Source: Rhynchopus sp. YZ270_cl-10 (Eukaryota; Euglenozoa; Diplonemea; Diplonemida; Diplonemidae). Taken from it: a stretch of DNA of 64,000 bases. The translations under genes and the position numbers were made by a program. The notes under the pieces were generated by a model. It worked only from the letters and a program-made list of their open reading frames with translations, had not been told where the DNA came from and did not search any database. The stretch lies in the NCBI GenBank assembly GCA_964035575.1, contig OZ037917.1, positions 310,001-374,000 of the forward strand, written 5' to 3'. This document shows positions 1-11,900 of this stretch, piece after piece (position 1 is the first letter of the stretch; each line of letters opens with the position of its first letter).

Positions 1-716
1 GCCACAATGTGGTCGTACGACGGCAGCAGGTTCTTCCTCCCAGCCTCCTCAGGAAGGAAGTAAAGCGGGTCCTCGTAGACATCCCCTGCCCAGGGCTCGT
101 TGATGAGTTCGTACGCAAGGATGTTTTTGTTGCCGTTGAATTTCTCTGCAACCTTCTTCCAGAAGGCAGCCCACGCGTCTCTCCCTCCATGCTTGTTGTC
201 GTAGATGTCTTGAAAGGATTGACCCACTGCCTCTGTGACGTACCCCTCAGCCCAGCCTTTCAGGTGCTTGATCGGCCAAGGGTATGCATGGCGTGGAACC
301 GTTTGGTTGACAACCCATTGAGGTGCGCCGTCATATGATTTGAAGAGGGACGACAGCACATCCTGGTGCATGTCCAAAAAGCTGTGCATGTTGTGTGCTC
401 CCATAGCATTGACGATGTCCTCCATCACCGCAAGGTGTGTGTCGTTGTAGATGCCTTCTGCAGGGTTGACCCCTGCCCACATCATCGGCATGCGGAAGCC
501 GTTGAAGCCGCCCTTCTCCATTTCAGCCAGGTTGCTCTCAATGCGGGTGGCCCCAGGCAGGTATCCACCTCCCTTCGCGTGGCCGACATCATTAAATCCA
601 TGGAAAATCACGACGCGGTTGTGCTCATCAACGATCCACCGACCACGGGTTGACATCCGGAGGGGCTCACCTGCACATAGCGTGACACACACCAACCCAG
701 CGAGGAGTTTATTCAT
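1..716 (-). CDS. Endoglycoceramidase-like glycoside hydrolase family 5, 3' part outside window
   Basis: Reading minus from the ATG at 716, the frame is open for 238 codons to the window edge. Residues 1-16 are a short hydrophobic signal peptide. Next come a glycosidase-type start (residues 27-41, RWIVDEHNRVVIFHGFN), a region like GH5 strand 2 (FRMPMMWAGVNP, about 74-85), a DMHQDVLS motif (115-122), and ELINEPWAGD (203-212) with the acid/base Glu207. Endoglycoceramidases share these blocks and the spacing between them; they release the oligosaccharide from glycosphingolipids. The nucleophile Glu and the C-terminal domain lie beyond the window. The product is probably secreted or lysosomal. Upstream on the minus strand, a T/C-rich stretch and a CAACAG about 25 bases before the ATG suit a splice acceptor. 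No intron is seen. It could be another GH5 subfamily, but the blocks favour endoglycoceramidase. Confidence 0.85.
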   Translation of the reverse strand, partial: MNKLLAGLVCVTLCAGEPLRMSTRGRWIVDEHNRVVIFHGFNDVGHAKGGGYLPGATRIESNLAEMEKGGFNGFRMPMMWAGVNPAEGIYNDTHLAVMEDIVNAMGAHNMHSFLDMHQDVLSSLFKSYDGAPQWVVNQTVPRHAYPWPIKHLKGWAEGYVTEAVGQSFQDIYDNKHGGRDAWAAFWKKVAEKFNGNKNILAYELINEPWAGDVYEDPLYFLPEEAGRKNLLPSYDHIV

Positions 717-1291
717 GTTGACTTTTATTGCAAATTGAAAGGGCTGTTGGTGGGTATGGGGTGGCTGAGGGGGAAAAAATAGGGTGAAATACCAAAAATA
801 CGGGAAGTGGGGAAGCGTCGTGATATTTGTAGTGTTGTACAAAAAGAGTCTATTTAATCACAGAAAATAACGTTTGAAAGAAATTATGGGATCTTTCAAA
901 GGGAGGGGGAATTTTATTTGGCAAGATGAACACCTTTTCCCTCTCTGAGTTCAGTCACACCTCAATAAAAAAATGATGTAAGACCTGAACTACAGAAACC
1001 TCCCTCGAAAGTGGACTCCTGCACTCACTTTCCCTTTTTTATGACACACTAAAAAAAAAATTGATATTAATTGCAGGCACCTCTTTAACTGACTCACTGC
1101 CATATGAACGCACCCCAAATAATATCAAGTACTGTGCCGCAATGCTTCAACTTTATGAACTAGGGGGATGGGAGGGGAAAAGGGGAGGAGGGGGAAACTG
1201 TCTAACAGATGTGTACATTACAGGTAAAAACAAAAGACCGTTTTATTGGCCACAAAAATGGTACAAAGAGAAGAAAAAAATGAAAAGTTTA

Positions 1292-1395
1292 TACCGTTTT
1301 CGTAAATATGTTCGACCGTAATAAAGTTCGTCCTTTTCAGGATTTTTCTGGAAGTTCGTCCTTTTTTACGGTCGAACATTTTTACGAATACGGTA
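1292..1395. repeat. Imperfect palindrome, MITE-like
   Basis: The left arm, ending ATGTTCGACCGTAA, and the right arm, starting TTACGGTCGAACAT, are inverted copies that extend outward with CGTAAA and CGGT pairings. The loop holds a direct repeat of GTTCGTCCTTTT. It directly abuts a module A hairpin. It looks like a small non-autonomous inverted-repeat element, but no clear target duplication is seen. Confidence 0.6.
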
Positions 1396-1430
1396 AGATG
1401 ATTCTAAGCCTCTCGTGCTTAGTTACCTTA
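1395..1430 (+). repeat. Module A hairpin copy
   Basis: One of at least 15 copies of a 35-38 bp dispersed hairpin. The left arm resembles AAGATGAACCTAAGCC, a short loop follows, and the right arm resembles GCTTAGTCACCTT. Orientation is set by the differing arms and is plus here, antisense to the genes. Confidence 0.7.
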
Positions 1431-1747
1431 TCAAAAAATGGGGGGGAAATTGAAAGATACTGCACTCAAAAAGAGGCGTTGCTTGTTGTGCAAAACATTT
1501 TTATTTTTGTCATGCCAGGTATTCAGGGGATGGTCGTTTACTCAAATTTTTTTTTTAAAACTCTCAGAAATTCTTGCAGAGCGAACGTATCATCATCAGA
1601 GCACCGACCACGGCGTTGCAACACTGTTTAAAAAAGGGGGGTACAAAAAAAGTTGAAAACTTTCTAAAACACATCTCAGTCGAAGAAACGATATATCCCC
1701 ATACAGTCCGTCAGTCCCTATATTTTATTCTGATCAACTTCAATAAA

Positions 1748-4716
1748 TCATATTTCAGTTGCATACCCGGACTGTGGTGGAAGCTTGGTGGGGTTACCTG
1801 AAGGGCCTCCTAGGGGTGGGGCTGCTGATCCGTATGCGTCTGGTGCTGGGGAAGGGGTGGCGGGCTCGCTGTCACGTCTCCGCCGTCTGGAGGAGGGGGA
1901 ACCTGACTCGCTGCGTCGTCTGCGTCTGCTGCCACCACCACCACCAGACTCGGACGTTCTCCGCCTCCTCCTGCTGCTTGACCTCCCAGGGCTGCTCTCG
2001 GCCAGACCCCCACCCACGACCCCAGGTGGCGACATGCTCTTGCTGTATTTGTTGTCCGTGGCCGGGGGAGGCACATCAAAGGTAACCTCCTGCCTCGAAG
2101 GCGTGCCTGCAGCCTCCTCCTCACGCCGCCGTCTCCGCCTCTCTGAGCGTTCCGGGCTTTCCTCTTCACGGCGTCTTCTTCTCCGTTCTCCTCCGGTGGT
2201 AGACCCGGTGCTATCACTGCGCCGTCTGCGGGAGCGTTCTGGAGAGGTGGAACCACCTTCTTCGCGACGACGGCGTGGCCGTTCAGACCCGGTTGCGCTG
2301 TCCTCCTCACGGCGGCGTCGTCTGCGTTCGGATCCTGCGTCAGAATCACTGCGACGCCGTCTCCGTTCAGAGCCTCCGGTGCTGCCTTCTTCGCGACGTC
2401 TGCGGCGGCGTTCAGACCCACCACCTCCTCCTCCACCTCCTCCTCCGGTGCTCGCACCCTCCTCCTCCCGTCGCCGTCTTCTCCGCTCTGGAGAGGAAGA
2501 CTCTTCAGAGCGACGGCGACGTCTTTCTGAACGTTCCGGGCTTTCCTCTTCACGGCGTCTTCTCCTCCGTTCCCCTCCGGTGGTAGACCCGGTGCTATCA
2601 CTGCGCCGTCTGCGGGAGCGTTCTGGAGAGGTGGAACCACCTTCTTCACGACGACGGCGGGGCCGTTCAGATCCGGTTGCGCTGTCCTCCTCACGGCGGC
2701 GCCGTCTGCGTTCGGATCCTGCGTCGGAATCACTGCGACGCCGTCTCCGTTCAGAGCCTTCAGAGGATTCCCTCCGGCGTCTGCGTGAAGACCCTCCCCG
2801 CTTGGAGGTGCCGGATTCAGAGTCGGAACGACGTCTGCGCCGTGGAGAGCTGGTGGTGCTGCCCTCACGACGCCGTCTGCGTGGAGAGGGCTCGTCTGCG
2901 TAGCGTGAGGACAACACCTTCCCGATGCTGCTGTGGATGGAGTCGCCTCGTGTACCACAGCGGGTGAGGAGGTGCGACGCAATGGACTCTGCGTCATACG
3001 TGCCCACGATGCGTAGTGTGACAATGACGCTGCCGCGTTCAACGCTGCGGACGTCAATGCACTCCTCACGTATGCCCAGCTCTGAGGCCAGGGCGCTGAC
3101 AAAAGCGTCTTGTTTGAATTTGCTGTAAGAAGCGTCCAGGCGCAGGCGGATTTCCTTGCTCCGGCTCGCAGGGTCAAGAGCCTCGGGTGGAGGTGCGCCG
3201 TAGCCTTCTATCATCTGCGCAACACGAACCCCGCCGACCCAGCTCTTCTCGCTGACAACATCGCATGCGACGGTTGCTTGGGTGAGCGCGAAGTTTTCTG
3301 TTTTTGAGTTTTTTTGTGGAATATTTTTTAGAATTATAACATACCTGACTGCTGCGGGGCCCCCGAATGCCTACCACCTTCCTTAAGAACCTGCGCAGCA
3401 TGTCTCAGTTTGATGGTACGGTGCGTGGCGAGGGTGCGTTGAAGGGAGGCGGACACACTGGCCACTTCATGTCGTGATACTTCGAACTCTGTGTGGAGGC
3501 GTACCAGGCTTCCTTGCAGGACCTCGACGTAGCGGACCACTGTGTGCTGTACGGGCTGGCGGAATGCCTCTGCTAGGCTTGTCTCCGCAGCCGCCATGAA
3601 ACGCCTTTCAAGCCGTGTGGACGCAGGATGTGCTAGCATATCGTTGTAGTCGTATCGCTCACCCAGCGACACCAACAGGTTGCACGGTATTACCAGCTCC
3701 CTCCGTTCTGTTGGTGTGTACAAATCCCACCCCGCCAGCTGCGCATCCACCTCAGGTGTCTTCACCTCTGTCATCCCCGGCGCCATTGTGGTAGTAGGGG
3801 AGCTGAAGAGGGAGTTCTTCGTCAGATTCTTCTGTCTCGCCCTCTCGTGTTGTAGCTTCAGATGCGTGAACTCCAGCTCCTTCAGGAGGCCCTGGTCGCG
3901 TTGGTTCCAACGGGACGTCATGGTTTCGTCTTGGTTGTACATAGGGTAGAAGGGCTCGTCGTCATCGCCTTGAGGTGGGAACATGCCCCATGAGTAAGCG
4001 CCCACCTTGCCGTCCGTTTGCGCCCACAGCGCGCGCTCTTCGTGTGCATGGCAGTGTGGGTGGATCGTGCTGTTTTTCCCTCGCTCTGCCGCTGCGTTTG
4101 CCCGCTGCAGACGGCCCAGCTCTTCTCTCGTTTCGATAATGCGTTTCAAGATTGTATCTTCGCTGTCTCGGGTAGCCCCACCACGTCGGGTATGGTCCCA
4201 TTGCGCAACATTCCCATTGCTATCCCAAGAGTACCCGACCCGAGCCGCATCCCCTCCCCCTTGTAGGGTTGTCTCCGGACCGCGGTACACGAATTCATCG
4301 GTTTTCTGTTCCGTTTGGATTTGCAGAAACTGTCTCCCCAGTCCAGGCGGTGCGGGCGATACGGTCCTTGCATAGGCCAACTCCGCTCTGCTTGGGGAAA
4401 GCTGCGTCCTCTGTCCCTGCGGGAACATCGAAGGATGATTCGCATTTGGTGACAAACACAACTGCGTTGATGAATGTGATGATTGCCCCTGAAACCCAGG
4501 GCTCCTCGTAGGTGATATCCCTGTATGCGAAAACCCTGGACTCTGTGTGTGCCCCATTGGGCTTCGGCTCTGGTGCATTGTGTGGGGGGAGGAAGGGGGA
4601 TCGGGTGGGGGGGCTATTCCACCCGATATGCCAGGCCTCGGCAAAAAGTCAGTGTTGTCCCGTCCTGTGGTGGGGGAGGGGGTTTGAAAATGTTTGTTTT
4701 GAAGTGTGTTGTGCAT
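1748..4716 (-). CDS. Large two-exon protein with two SEA-like folds and a long Arg-repeat tail
   Basis: Exons 4716-3345 and 3297-1748 (minus) join across a 47-bp intron, 3298-3344 (GTATGT...AACAG), giving 973 residues with the frame kept (phase 1). The N-terminal 150 residues are rich in Ser, Pro, Gln and His. Acidic and coiled-coil-prone stretches follow. Then come two regions that end in a Gly-Ser-Leu/Val hydrophobic strand: about 370-430 (LQGSLVRLHTEF) and about 515-560 (VERGSVIVTLRIV). Both resemble the SEA/ferredoxin-like fold, but this is a judgement by eye. From about residue 590 the tail is dozens of Arg5-6 clusters alternating with Ser/Glu/Gly, like RS domains of nuclear RNA-binding proteins, and includes a run of 10 Gly. 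No catalytic motif is visible. The function is unknown; nucleic-acid or tubulin binding through the basic tail is possible. The start at 4716 is the first in-frame ATG, and an upstream exon cannot be excluded. Confidence 0.75.
2148..2760 (-). repeat. Internal segmental duplication in the Arg-repeat gene
   Basis: Segments 2148-2376 and 2532-2760 are nearly identical, offset by 384 bases (128 codons), so the duplication keeps the reading frame. They encode the same run of Arg clusters. The few differences are mostly silent, so the duplication or a later gene conversion is recent. Confidence 0.85.
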
Positions 4717-5939
4717 TGTTTTTTTTAGTGGTGTTGTAGAAGGGAAGAGAAGAAGTCAGAGAGGAAGGGAAGGTGTCCATATCATGGGGGAGAGAGAGAA
4801 GCTGTGTATTGTGGCGGGTTTTTTGGTAATTTTGACCAAATATTACTGAAGAAGAATGCATCAATACGGCGTGGATAAATCAAAAAAGGGAGTTAGGAAG
4901 GAAATATGAGACTGTAAAATAAAAAAATCGCATTTTTTCTGGAAGGGTCTGTTTCCTCGGTTGAGAGGATTATTCTTTTTTGATGCACAACGATGGAGGG
5001 AAAGGGGAAGGGGGGGGGAGTAATCTTGAAAAAAGCGTCGACAACGAAAAAGAAGTGCTGCTGCCACATCAATAAATAAATAGATATGGTTCGGTGGGGC
5101 ACTAAAAAGAAAGGTCGGATGCTTTTTCAAAATCAAATAATGCCGCCAAGATGAACCAAACATCTTGACTTTTTACCACCTTGAAAAGGAAAAAAAATGG
5201 AACAAAACAGGCGTAACGGTTTGCCGCTGCCCTTGTAGTTCTTCGACAATCACCCTGCCCAAGGACGGGTTCTGTACACAAGGCTATTTGTTCTCTTCTT
5301 CCAGTATGCTAAGGTGCTGTGGGGTACGTGAGTGTGTCACAGGATTGAGCAACGTCCACTACCCGGGGGGGGCAGTCTGGAAGACGAACGCTCACAAAAA
5401 AAAATAAATAAATTCACAAAGGTGATGCAGAGAGGGGGGGAAAAGAACATGAAGTGGGAGGGTGCAAAGTGTCCCTCATCACGACAGTGCAAAAAGAAGA
5501 AGAAAAAAAAGTTTATAAGATGACCCTAAGCCTCACGTGCTTAGTCACCTAAAAAATGAAGTGAAGTTGATAGGTACAAACGCCTCTGGGACGCAGACAC
5601 TTGACACTCCGCGTGCTATCGGAAAAAAAAAAAATCGAGAAAAAAAAAATCAAGGTGGATGCGCCTCATGCACACCCAGGGAAAAAAAAAAAATGGTTGA
5701 CGAAGCTGGAACTCTTCGGACACCTATAGACAAAAGGGGCTTGAAGAGGTATTGCAAACAACACATCAATCCTTTCAAACAATAGGCACCATGTGAAAAA
5801 AAAGGACACAAAAAAAGACTGTGGGAACATAAGGGGAAACGGAAACGTACAATAGCAGATAGATGGCGAAGGTAGGGGGATAGGTAGGTGGCAGCAATGT
5901 GAGATGAAACAAAAAAAAAAAAAATAGTAATTATGAATC
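4717..5939. other. Spacer with module copies
   Basis: AT-rich spacer upstream of the Arg-repeat gene. It contains a family F module (5241-5280), a module A hairpin (5517-5550) followed at once by a family D module (about 5562-5610), and long A tracts. All modules read plus. The open frames here are short and of simple composition; none is supported as a gene. Confidence 0.6.
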
Positions 5940-7420
5940 AGGGTCAGAGCTCGCGCTAAAGTCCATCCCTCATCCCGGGATTTTTGGGGGTTTTGGTAGG
6001 AACGTTTTTTTTTTGCAGTACGGGGATTTCATTAAGAAACCAGAAGTTCTAATATTGTTGAGTAAGACCACCACATAGTGGACTTGCATATACATGTGAC
6101 CCCGCCGTGGAACGCAATTGGCTCGGAAAGTCAAAAGAAAGAGGAGAAAAAAGAAAAGGAAAAAAAAAAAAAAAGTTGGGTACCGTGCGCCTGCGGCGCT
6201 GCCTGTTCCCTACCAGTTTCTACAGGCAAACACTTGCCCCCTTTACCTTACACTGACGGGTTTTGACCAAAACCAAGAACTTGTCCATTTCGGCAAATTG
6301 ACCCCACCACAGAACGGACGAATTCCGGAAATGCAAATGCCGGTGTTTTCGCGCATTTTCATGTTGCAAGACGTCAGGATCAGGGAGAGAAAATCTGGTT
6401 GTGGGATTTACATTGGCCCTCTTTACCCACATGGATTTTGACCAAAACCAAAAAATTGGCCATTTCGGCAAAGTGACCCCACCACAGCGCGGACGGATTC
6501 CGGAAATTCCAATCGCGGTATGTTTTGGGGCTGAAAACCCACTGATTTTCAGGAGAAAAATTGCTTCCAAATCTCGGAATTTTCCGAATTTTCCTGAAAA
6601 TGACCCTTGTTTACGAGTATGGGTTCATATTTTGCGAAAATTTAAGTCACTAAAATTTTGTCCATTTTTCCGTATATACCCCACCACAAGCCGGGATTGG
6701 CCCGGAAATGCCACAAAACGGGGTTTCCGGGCCTCCCCAGCTAACCTTTTCAAGGAACGCTTTTCCGTACCCGAAATCCATTTTTTCCCCATTTTTTCCC
6801 ATAATTAGCGCGACCACTGATCAGGGTTCTAGCTCAGAAGAAAAAAAAAAGAAACGGAAAAGGTGGCTCAAAAAATTTTTCTGCGCTTCGCGCGCAGGCC
6901 CAAAAATAAAAAAAGTACGTATGGATTTTCAACACGTACAATTCTAAGCAAAAACAATTAAAAACCGCGCGCGCTCTCCCTGGCAAAGTTGGTTGAGAAG
7001 GGTTGTGAAAGTTCGAAGAACTGGAGAAATCATCAGTCATGGCATCCAAATGTTCCTGGCGAAGCCACGGTACGCAACATTTTTAAAAAATCTTGACATA
7101 AAATGGCACTTTCGTTGGTAACTATGGTCCAGTTCCGTAAACTTTACTTCCATATTTTGCTAAAACGAATGTTTCTGGCGAAGCCACGGTACGCAACATT
7201 TCTAAAAATTGCGCTTAAAATTGCCTATTATGTCATGGGAAGGGTGTATTGCAATCTAGCGCCGCAGGCGCACGGTACGCTACTTTTTTCTTTCGCCATG
7301 CTGCATGCTCCTTTTCCGGTAAAATAGAAAATTGTCTCCTACAAATAGAATTCTGTAGGGGGTAGGTGAGAGGTGGGGGCGGAGCCCCACTCCTCACCTA
7401 CCCCACCCCAGCCCCAATCC
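5940..7420 (+). repeat. Complex repeat R1, copy 1
   Basis: Contains three tandem units of about 180-190 bp (near 6258-6350, 6435-6520 and 6628-6712), each with a core like GACCCCACCACAG followed by a CGG-rich stretch. Then come GC-rich three-base-loop hairpins at 7057-7067, 7176-7186 and 7259-7271, and an end segment with GTAGGTGAGAGGTGGGGG (about 7361-7378). Related sequence recurs at 36340-37280 (inverted) and 39380-40420 (partly inverted), so it is a dispersed element family. No transposase-like protein is visible. Confidence 0.65.
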
Positions 7421-8781
7421 AAAACCCAAATTACCTACGTATGGACACGTATGGACACGTATGGATTCCACCTTTTCAAAAACAATTCACGTATGGATTT
7501 CCATACGTTCCACACGTGGAGCGTAATCCCTGTTCGCGCGGAAAAATTGACCACGCCAAGTCGCTGTTTTTAACAGCAAAGGGGACTGGCTGACGACACT
7601 GAGGACCTCCTTGGCCAACCGGTTTTTTGCACCGTGTAAAAAAAACCCAAAAAAAAAAAAAAAAAAAAAAAAATCCCAAAAAAAAAAAAAAAACAACGGA
7701 AAAGGTGGGCCACCTTTTCCGTTCTACTGAGCTAGGACCCTGTATGAATAGGGGAAAAGGAGAACAAAAAAGGTTTTCCGTTGATTGCTCAATTACCCCC
7801 TGTTGGAGGGGATGATTGGCGACCGTATCGGAGGAACTATTTCTCCTTTAAAGCTACGCTTTGTAGGTATTTCTAAAAAAAAACGTATTGGTCAGATGAC
7901 ACAGTGTTCAGTCACCAGGCAGAATATGACCATGTGTTTGCAGAAGAGAAGAGGAAAAAAAGAAACACACTCGAACCTTCAAGAAGTAATGATATTAATG
8001 CAGACTGAAGGGGCATATGTGTAGAATTGAGTTTCTTTAAAATTTGAATGAAATGCAAAGAGGAAATATAATCTGACTTTTCACGATGTGACAATAAAGA
8101 AATGAAAAAAAAAATCAACTTTTTTTCATTTATCGCACCTTCCCGTCGATTCTATTTTCCTCTTGCCGTTGCGATGTTTAGTGTCATAAAAAAAAAATGT
8201 TTACGTTTGCAACCCGAAAATATGCTGGAAATATGCAACCAGCCCAGAAAAGGGTGGTGACATAAATTCTCACACAGTTGGGGCGTCTTTGTCGTAATAT
8301 ATTCATTTTTTTTTTTTCTTTGCAATACTTCCCACAGCAAAGCACAAATGGGAATGAGGGGGTTTTTTTAAAACAAGCTGATGCATATTTTTTTATATGC
8401 TCTCGACATTTTTTAGAAAAAAGACAAAGTGAACTTGATAGTACAAACGCAGGACGCAGGCACTGAAGAAAGAAAGAAGAAAGTGCAGAAGTTAGAAATG
8501 GAAGGGGAAAAAATGTTATGTTTTCTTTTTGCAGATCAACACAGAAAAAAATGTTGGTATAGACAAGAAGTAGTCGACAATACAAGATCAACGCAAACAA
8601 AAATACAACTAAAAAAAAAGGCATCTTTTGTCAATTGACAAAGCCCTGTCTATGCATACTATTTTGCAAACATCAGGGTTTTATTGTATTTCGTTGCGGC
8701 AATTCTGATTTTCTGTTCATTATTTTTTTTTTTTTTGGAAATTCAATTCACACAAATTCTTTTTGCCTGCGTAATATATCA
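7421..8781. other. AT-rich spacer
   Basis: Begins with a short CGTATGGACA tandem repeat near 7437-7470 and continues with very long A tracts (7639-7695). A weak family D module lies near 8428-8462. No gene can be supported here. Confidence 0.55.
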
Positions 8782-8879
8782 ACCACCTGATTTTTACCCG
8801 GCGTATAGACGCGTAAAGGCGTGTATAGGGCCGTATAGGTCCGTACAGGCCTTTCCGCGCTTTTAAAAATCAGGTGGGT
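8782..8879. mobile_element. Palindromic MITE, ACCACCTGATTTTTACCC family
   Basis: Ends are inverted copies: ACCACCTGATTTTTACCC on the left and the mirrored TTTTAAAAATCAGGTGGGT on the right. The interior is rich in GTATAG/CTATAC-type short repeats. A clear second copy is at 35577-35662 and a decayed one at 31301-31384. At about 98 bp with no coding capacity, it fits a non-autonomous foldback element. Confidence 0.7.
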
Positions 8880-8976
8880 CAATATAAAAACTAGAAAAAA
8901 AGGTTTGGAGGACAGAGAAGGCTCACCATTTGGGTTCAAATCAAGAGAAGGGCAAAAAAAAAACAAACAACGCCTT

Positions 8977-11900
8977 TTATATCGTCTGATAGTACCCACT
9001 GTCTTCTATACCGCTCCCCGAGGCAAATGGCGAGTACCCTCTCTGCACTGTTGACTGTGCGGGGACAAAGGGGCGCGCTCCTCCTCCTCCTCCTCCACCT
9101 CCACCTCCACCCCCTCCCCCTCCGAGGTGCCTTCCGTAGTACGCATCCTGCTGAGCAAGCGAGGGGCTGAAACTTTGCTGGAAGCTAGGTTGATAACCGC
9201 CCCTTGGGGTAACCGTAACTGGCGGTGGTGGGTAGACCGTCCGAACCGGAAGGGCTGGTTGCATTGGGTATGCTGTATGAAGAACGGGAGCTGCTGCAGG
9301 CGGAACGTACGCACGCTGTACCGGAACATTCACAGAACTGTCCATATCCCGGGAGCGACTTCCGGAATCCTCCAGGCTGTCCTCCGGCGAAGATGATGCA
9401 AACAAAGGGTCTAACGGATTCATCCATGGTGTGTCATTCAAAGACGTAGCGCTACCTAATGCCGCAGGACCCAAGAACGACAGCAAAACCGGCATGAAGA
9501 AAACCCCAAACCACGCCCCAAAGGCGATGATCAAAAAAAACATCTTGAAAAACGTTGTGAACACATAGGACTTCGCGAACATCAAGGGGGCTATCGCGAG
9601 GAAGGTCGAGAAGGCGCCGTTCACCACTGCAGGCCCCATCTTCCAGAGGGAGTACGCAGCGCGTTGGGTGCGCGCGGAGTGCACCCCATTATCCGTTGCG
9701 TCTACATGCAGGAAGGACGTTGCAATGTGCACACTATAATCCACCGCAAGCCCGACCGCGACGACAATACAGATAACTGACACAGAGTTGACCTTCACAT
9801 CAATGATACCCATAAACCCTATCAGACAGACATCAACACACATAATCGATATCATCACAAACACCCCAATCGCAACATTCGCAGACAGCAGCGACACCAA
9901 CACAAACACCGCAATCCCTGCCACAACCACATTCTGCACCAACTCCCTCACCATGACTTTGTACCCTTCCCACAGCACCATTTCAAAAGACCAGACAAAC
10001 ATATTAAACGGCGCCTCCTCAAGAATGTCTCTGAGATCATCCATGCATTCTACTGCGTCCTGCCCATTGCGCAGTGTGTCACCTACTATGTCAAAACGGA
10101 TGCGGCTTGCAATGATGACACCGCTCTGCAGGATGACGTGGGGGCTTTTGATGTTCTTCATTTCGGGTGAGGTGAAGTAGAGTTCGAGGAGAGGGTAGAA
10201 CCGTGCTGGTTGTACGACATCGAAGGGGTACGCGGTGTCGCGGGAGACCTCGGTGGGGTAGTTGGTTCGTACCCAGTTGATGAAGTCTTCGAGCCATGAG
10301 GTGCGGGACTCGGGTACTGCCCATTTGCTGTCGGAGACGCGAGTGGAGTAGTGGAGGAGAGCGCCCTGGGAAGTGGGGTAGTCTTCGTTGCCGGAGAAGA
10401 TGTGGGCGGAAACGCTGTCGCCGCCGAAGTGGGTGTCTCGCGCGTCCATGCCGTTTTGGAAGTCGTCGCTGTCGGGGACAAACCATTCGTCGTCGAAGTT
10501 CATTGTCACCTTATAGAGGCACCCATACCCCGCAACGCCAATCAGCGCGCTGGAAATAAGCACCACCACAGCCCGCCCAATGTTCGACCCCACGGTCGCT
10601 CTGGGAAGCGTCTCGCCAATGATCTTTGCGAAGGGCGGTCGGGCGGCTTCGTTTACCGGGCCGTTTACCTTGCGGAAACAGCAGCCGGACCCATCGTGTA
10701 CCGTCATGCAGCAGAGGCAGTCCGCTTTGTTACGTTCCTGCCGTTTGCTGTCAAAGTACGCAATCGCCACGAAGAAGGTTACCTGATAAAGGAAGTCAAA
10801 AAAAATTCCTAATGCCGCATAATAACAGAAATCACGCAGTGCAGGCAGCGACGTCGACGAGCCGCTTATAAAAGCAACCAAATCTGTGATCGACGTAATG
10901 GTAATCGCAGGACCAGCATGCGCAACCGCTGCGACCATCCTCTGCTTCATATCCGGGATCGCTGCGTTATCCCACCAGGAATCCATAATAACAAAGGCAT
11001 CGTCTACACCGATTCCAAGAAGCACCAAAATCAACACTCTAACCACTCCATTGAATTTGATACCAATAAACCAGCACACTCCGTAAGAGGATATGGTCGA
11101 GAGACCTACCGAAAGGACGGCAACGAGCCCGAGAGAGGAGTGTCCATATTTCACCCGCTTCCTGGAGAGAACGAAGGTGGCGTAGATAATCATGAGGATG
11201 TACCCGACTGTGAGTGTCGAGATGTCGCCGTCCATTGCGTCGCTGCTGGCCTTTGAGTTTCCTGCGTCTGTCAAGCAGTAGATGTTCGCGTAGGTCAATG
11301 AATTGCGTGAATCAGATGCTCTGAACAGCTCCTTCGTGGCGTCTTGCATCTCTCTTTCGAACTCCGCAGTCTGCGGGTCAATGTCTCCTTCACCGTCCAC
11401 CGAGACCTCTTCATTGCGCAACGAAAACTCCATCAGCAAGGCAGGCGAAGCCACCACCCTATCCCCTTCGTACACAGACCGCCCCGAGAGGTAGGAGGAC
11501 ACCGTGTACCCCACGCCAGGAAACTTCTCGCGCCACAGTGTCGCGTTGTTCACGGTCCCGATGACATCCAGATCCGTTTCAAGCTGTGTGCGGTCAAAAT
11601 CCCACAGACCTAGCACCGTGGTCGGACGGATGCACCCTGCAGGGGCGCTGCCGTTCACGTAGAGCTGCTGTTTTGCGCAGATCTCGTTGTAATTGTACTG
11701 TACATCCTCATACGTCGCTGTGGCCTCCTTGGTTATGTACAAATAATAGTCAAGGAAGACGAGAAGGGATTCTTTGTTAAGAACATTTGCATCGTCCTCA
11801 CCCTCAATGATCGCAGTGAGGTACCTCGGGGCTTTGGGAAAGCGGGCGTGCACCCAGTCCTTCTCGTCGACAGCCTGTGAGTCTTGCGGCGTAAAGAGCT

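Larger units (their letters stand above)
717..1747. other. Spacer with short repeats
   Basis: About 1 kb between the GH5 gene and the Arg-repeat gene. It is AT-rich with A and T tracts. It holds a degenerate copy of module family C (about 1064-1115), an imperfect palindrome at 1292-1395, and a module A hairpin at 1395-1430. No coding sequence can be supported. Confidence 0.7.

Noticed and set aside
1785-2903. 372-codon plus-strand open frame rich in Arg/Leu
   Set aside because: Antisense of the Arg-repeat tail; the minus frame continues across a proper intron.
6401-6808. 135-codon plus frame in repeat R1
   Set aside because: Lies over the tandem units of the repeat and is not kept open in the other copies.
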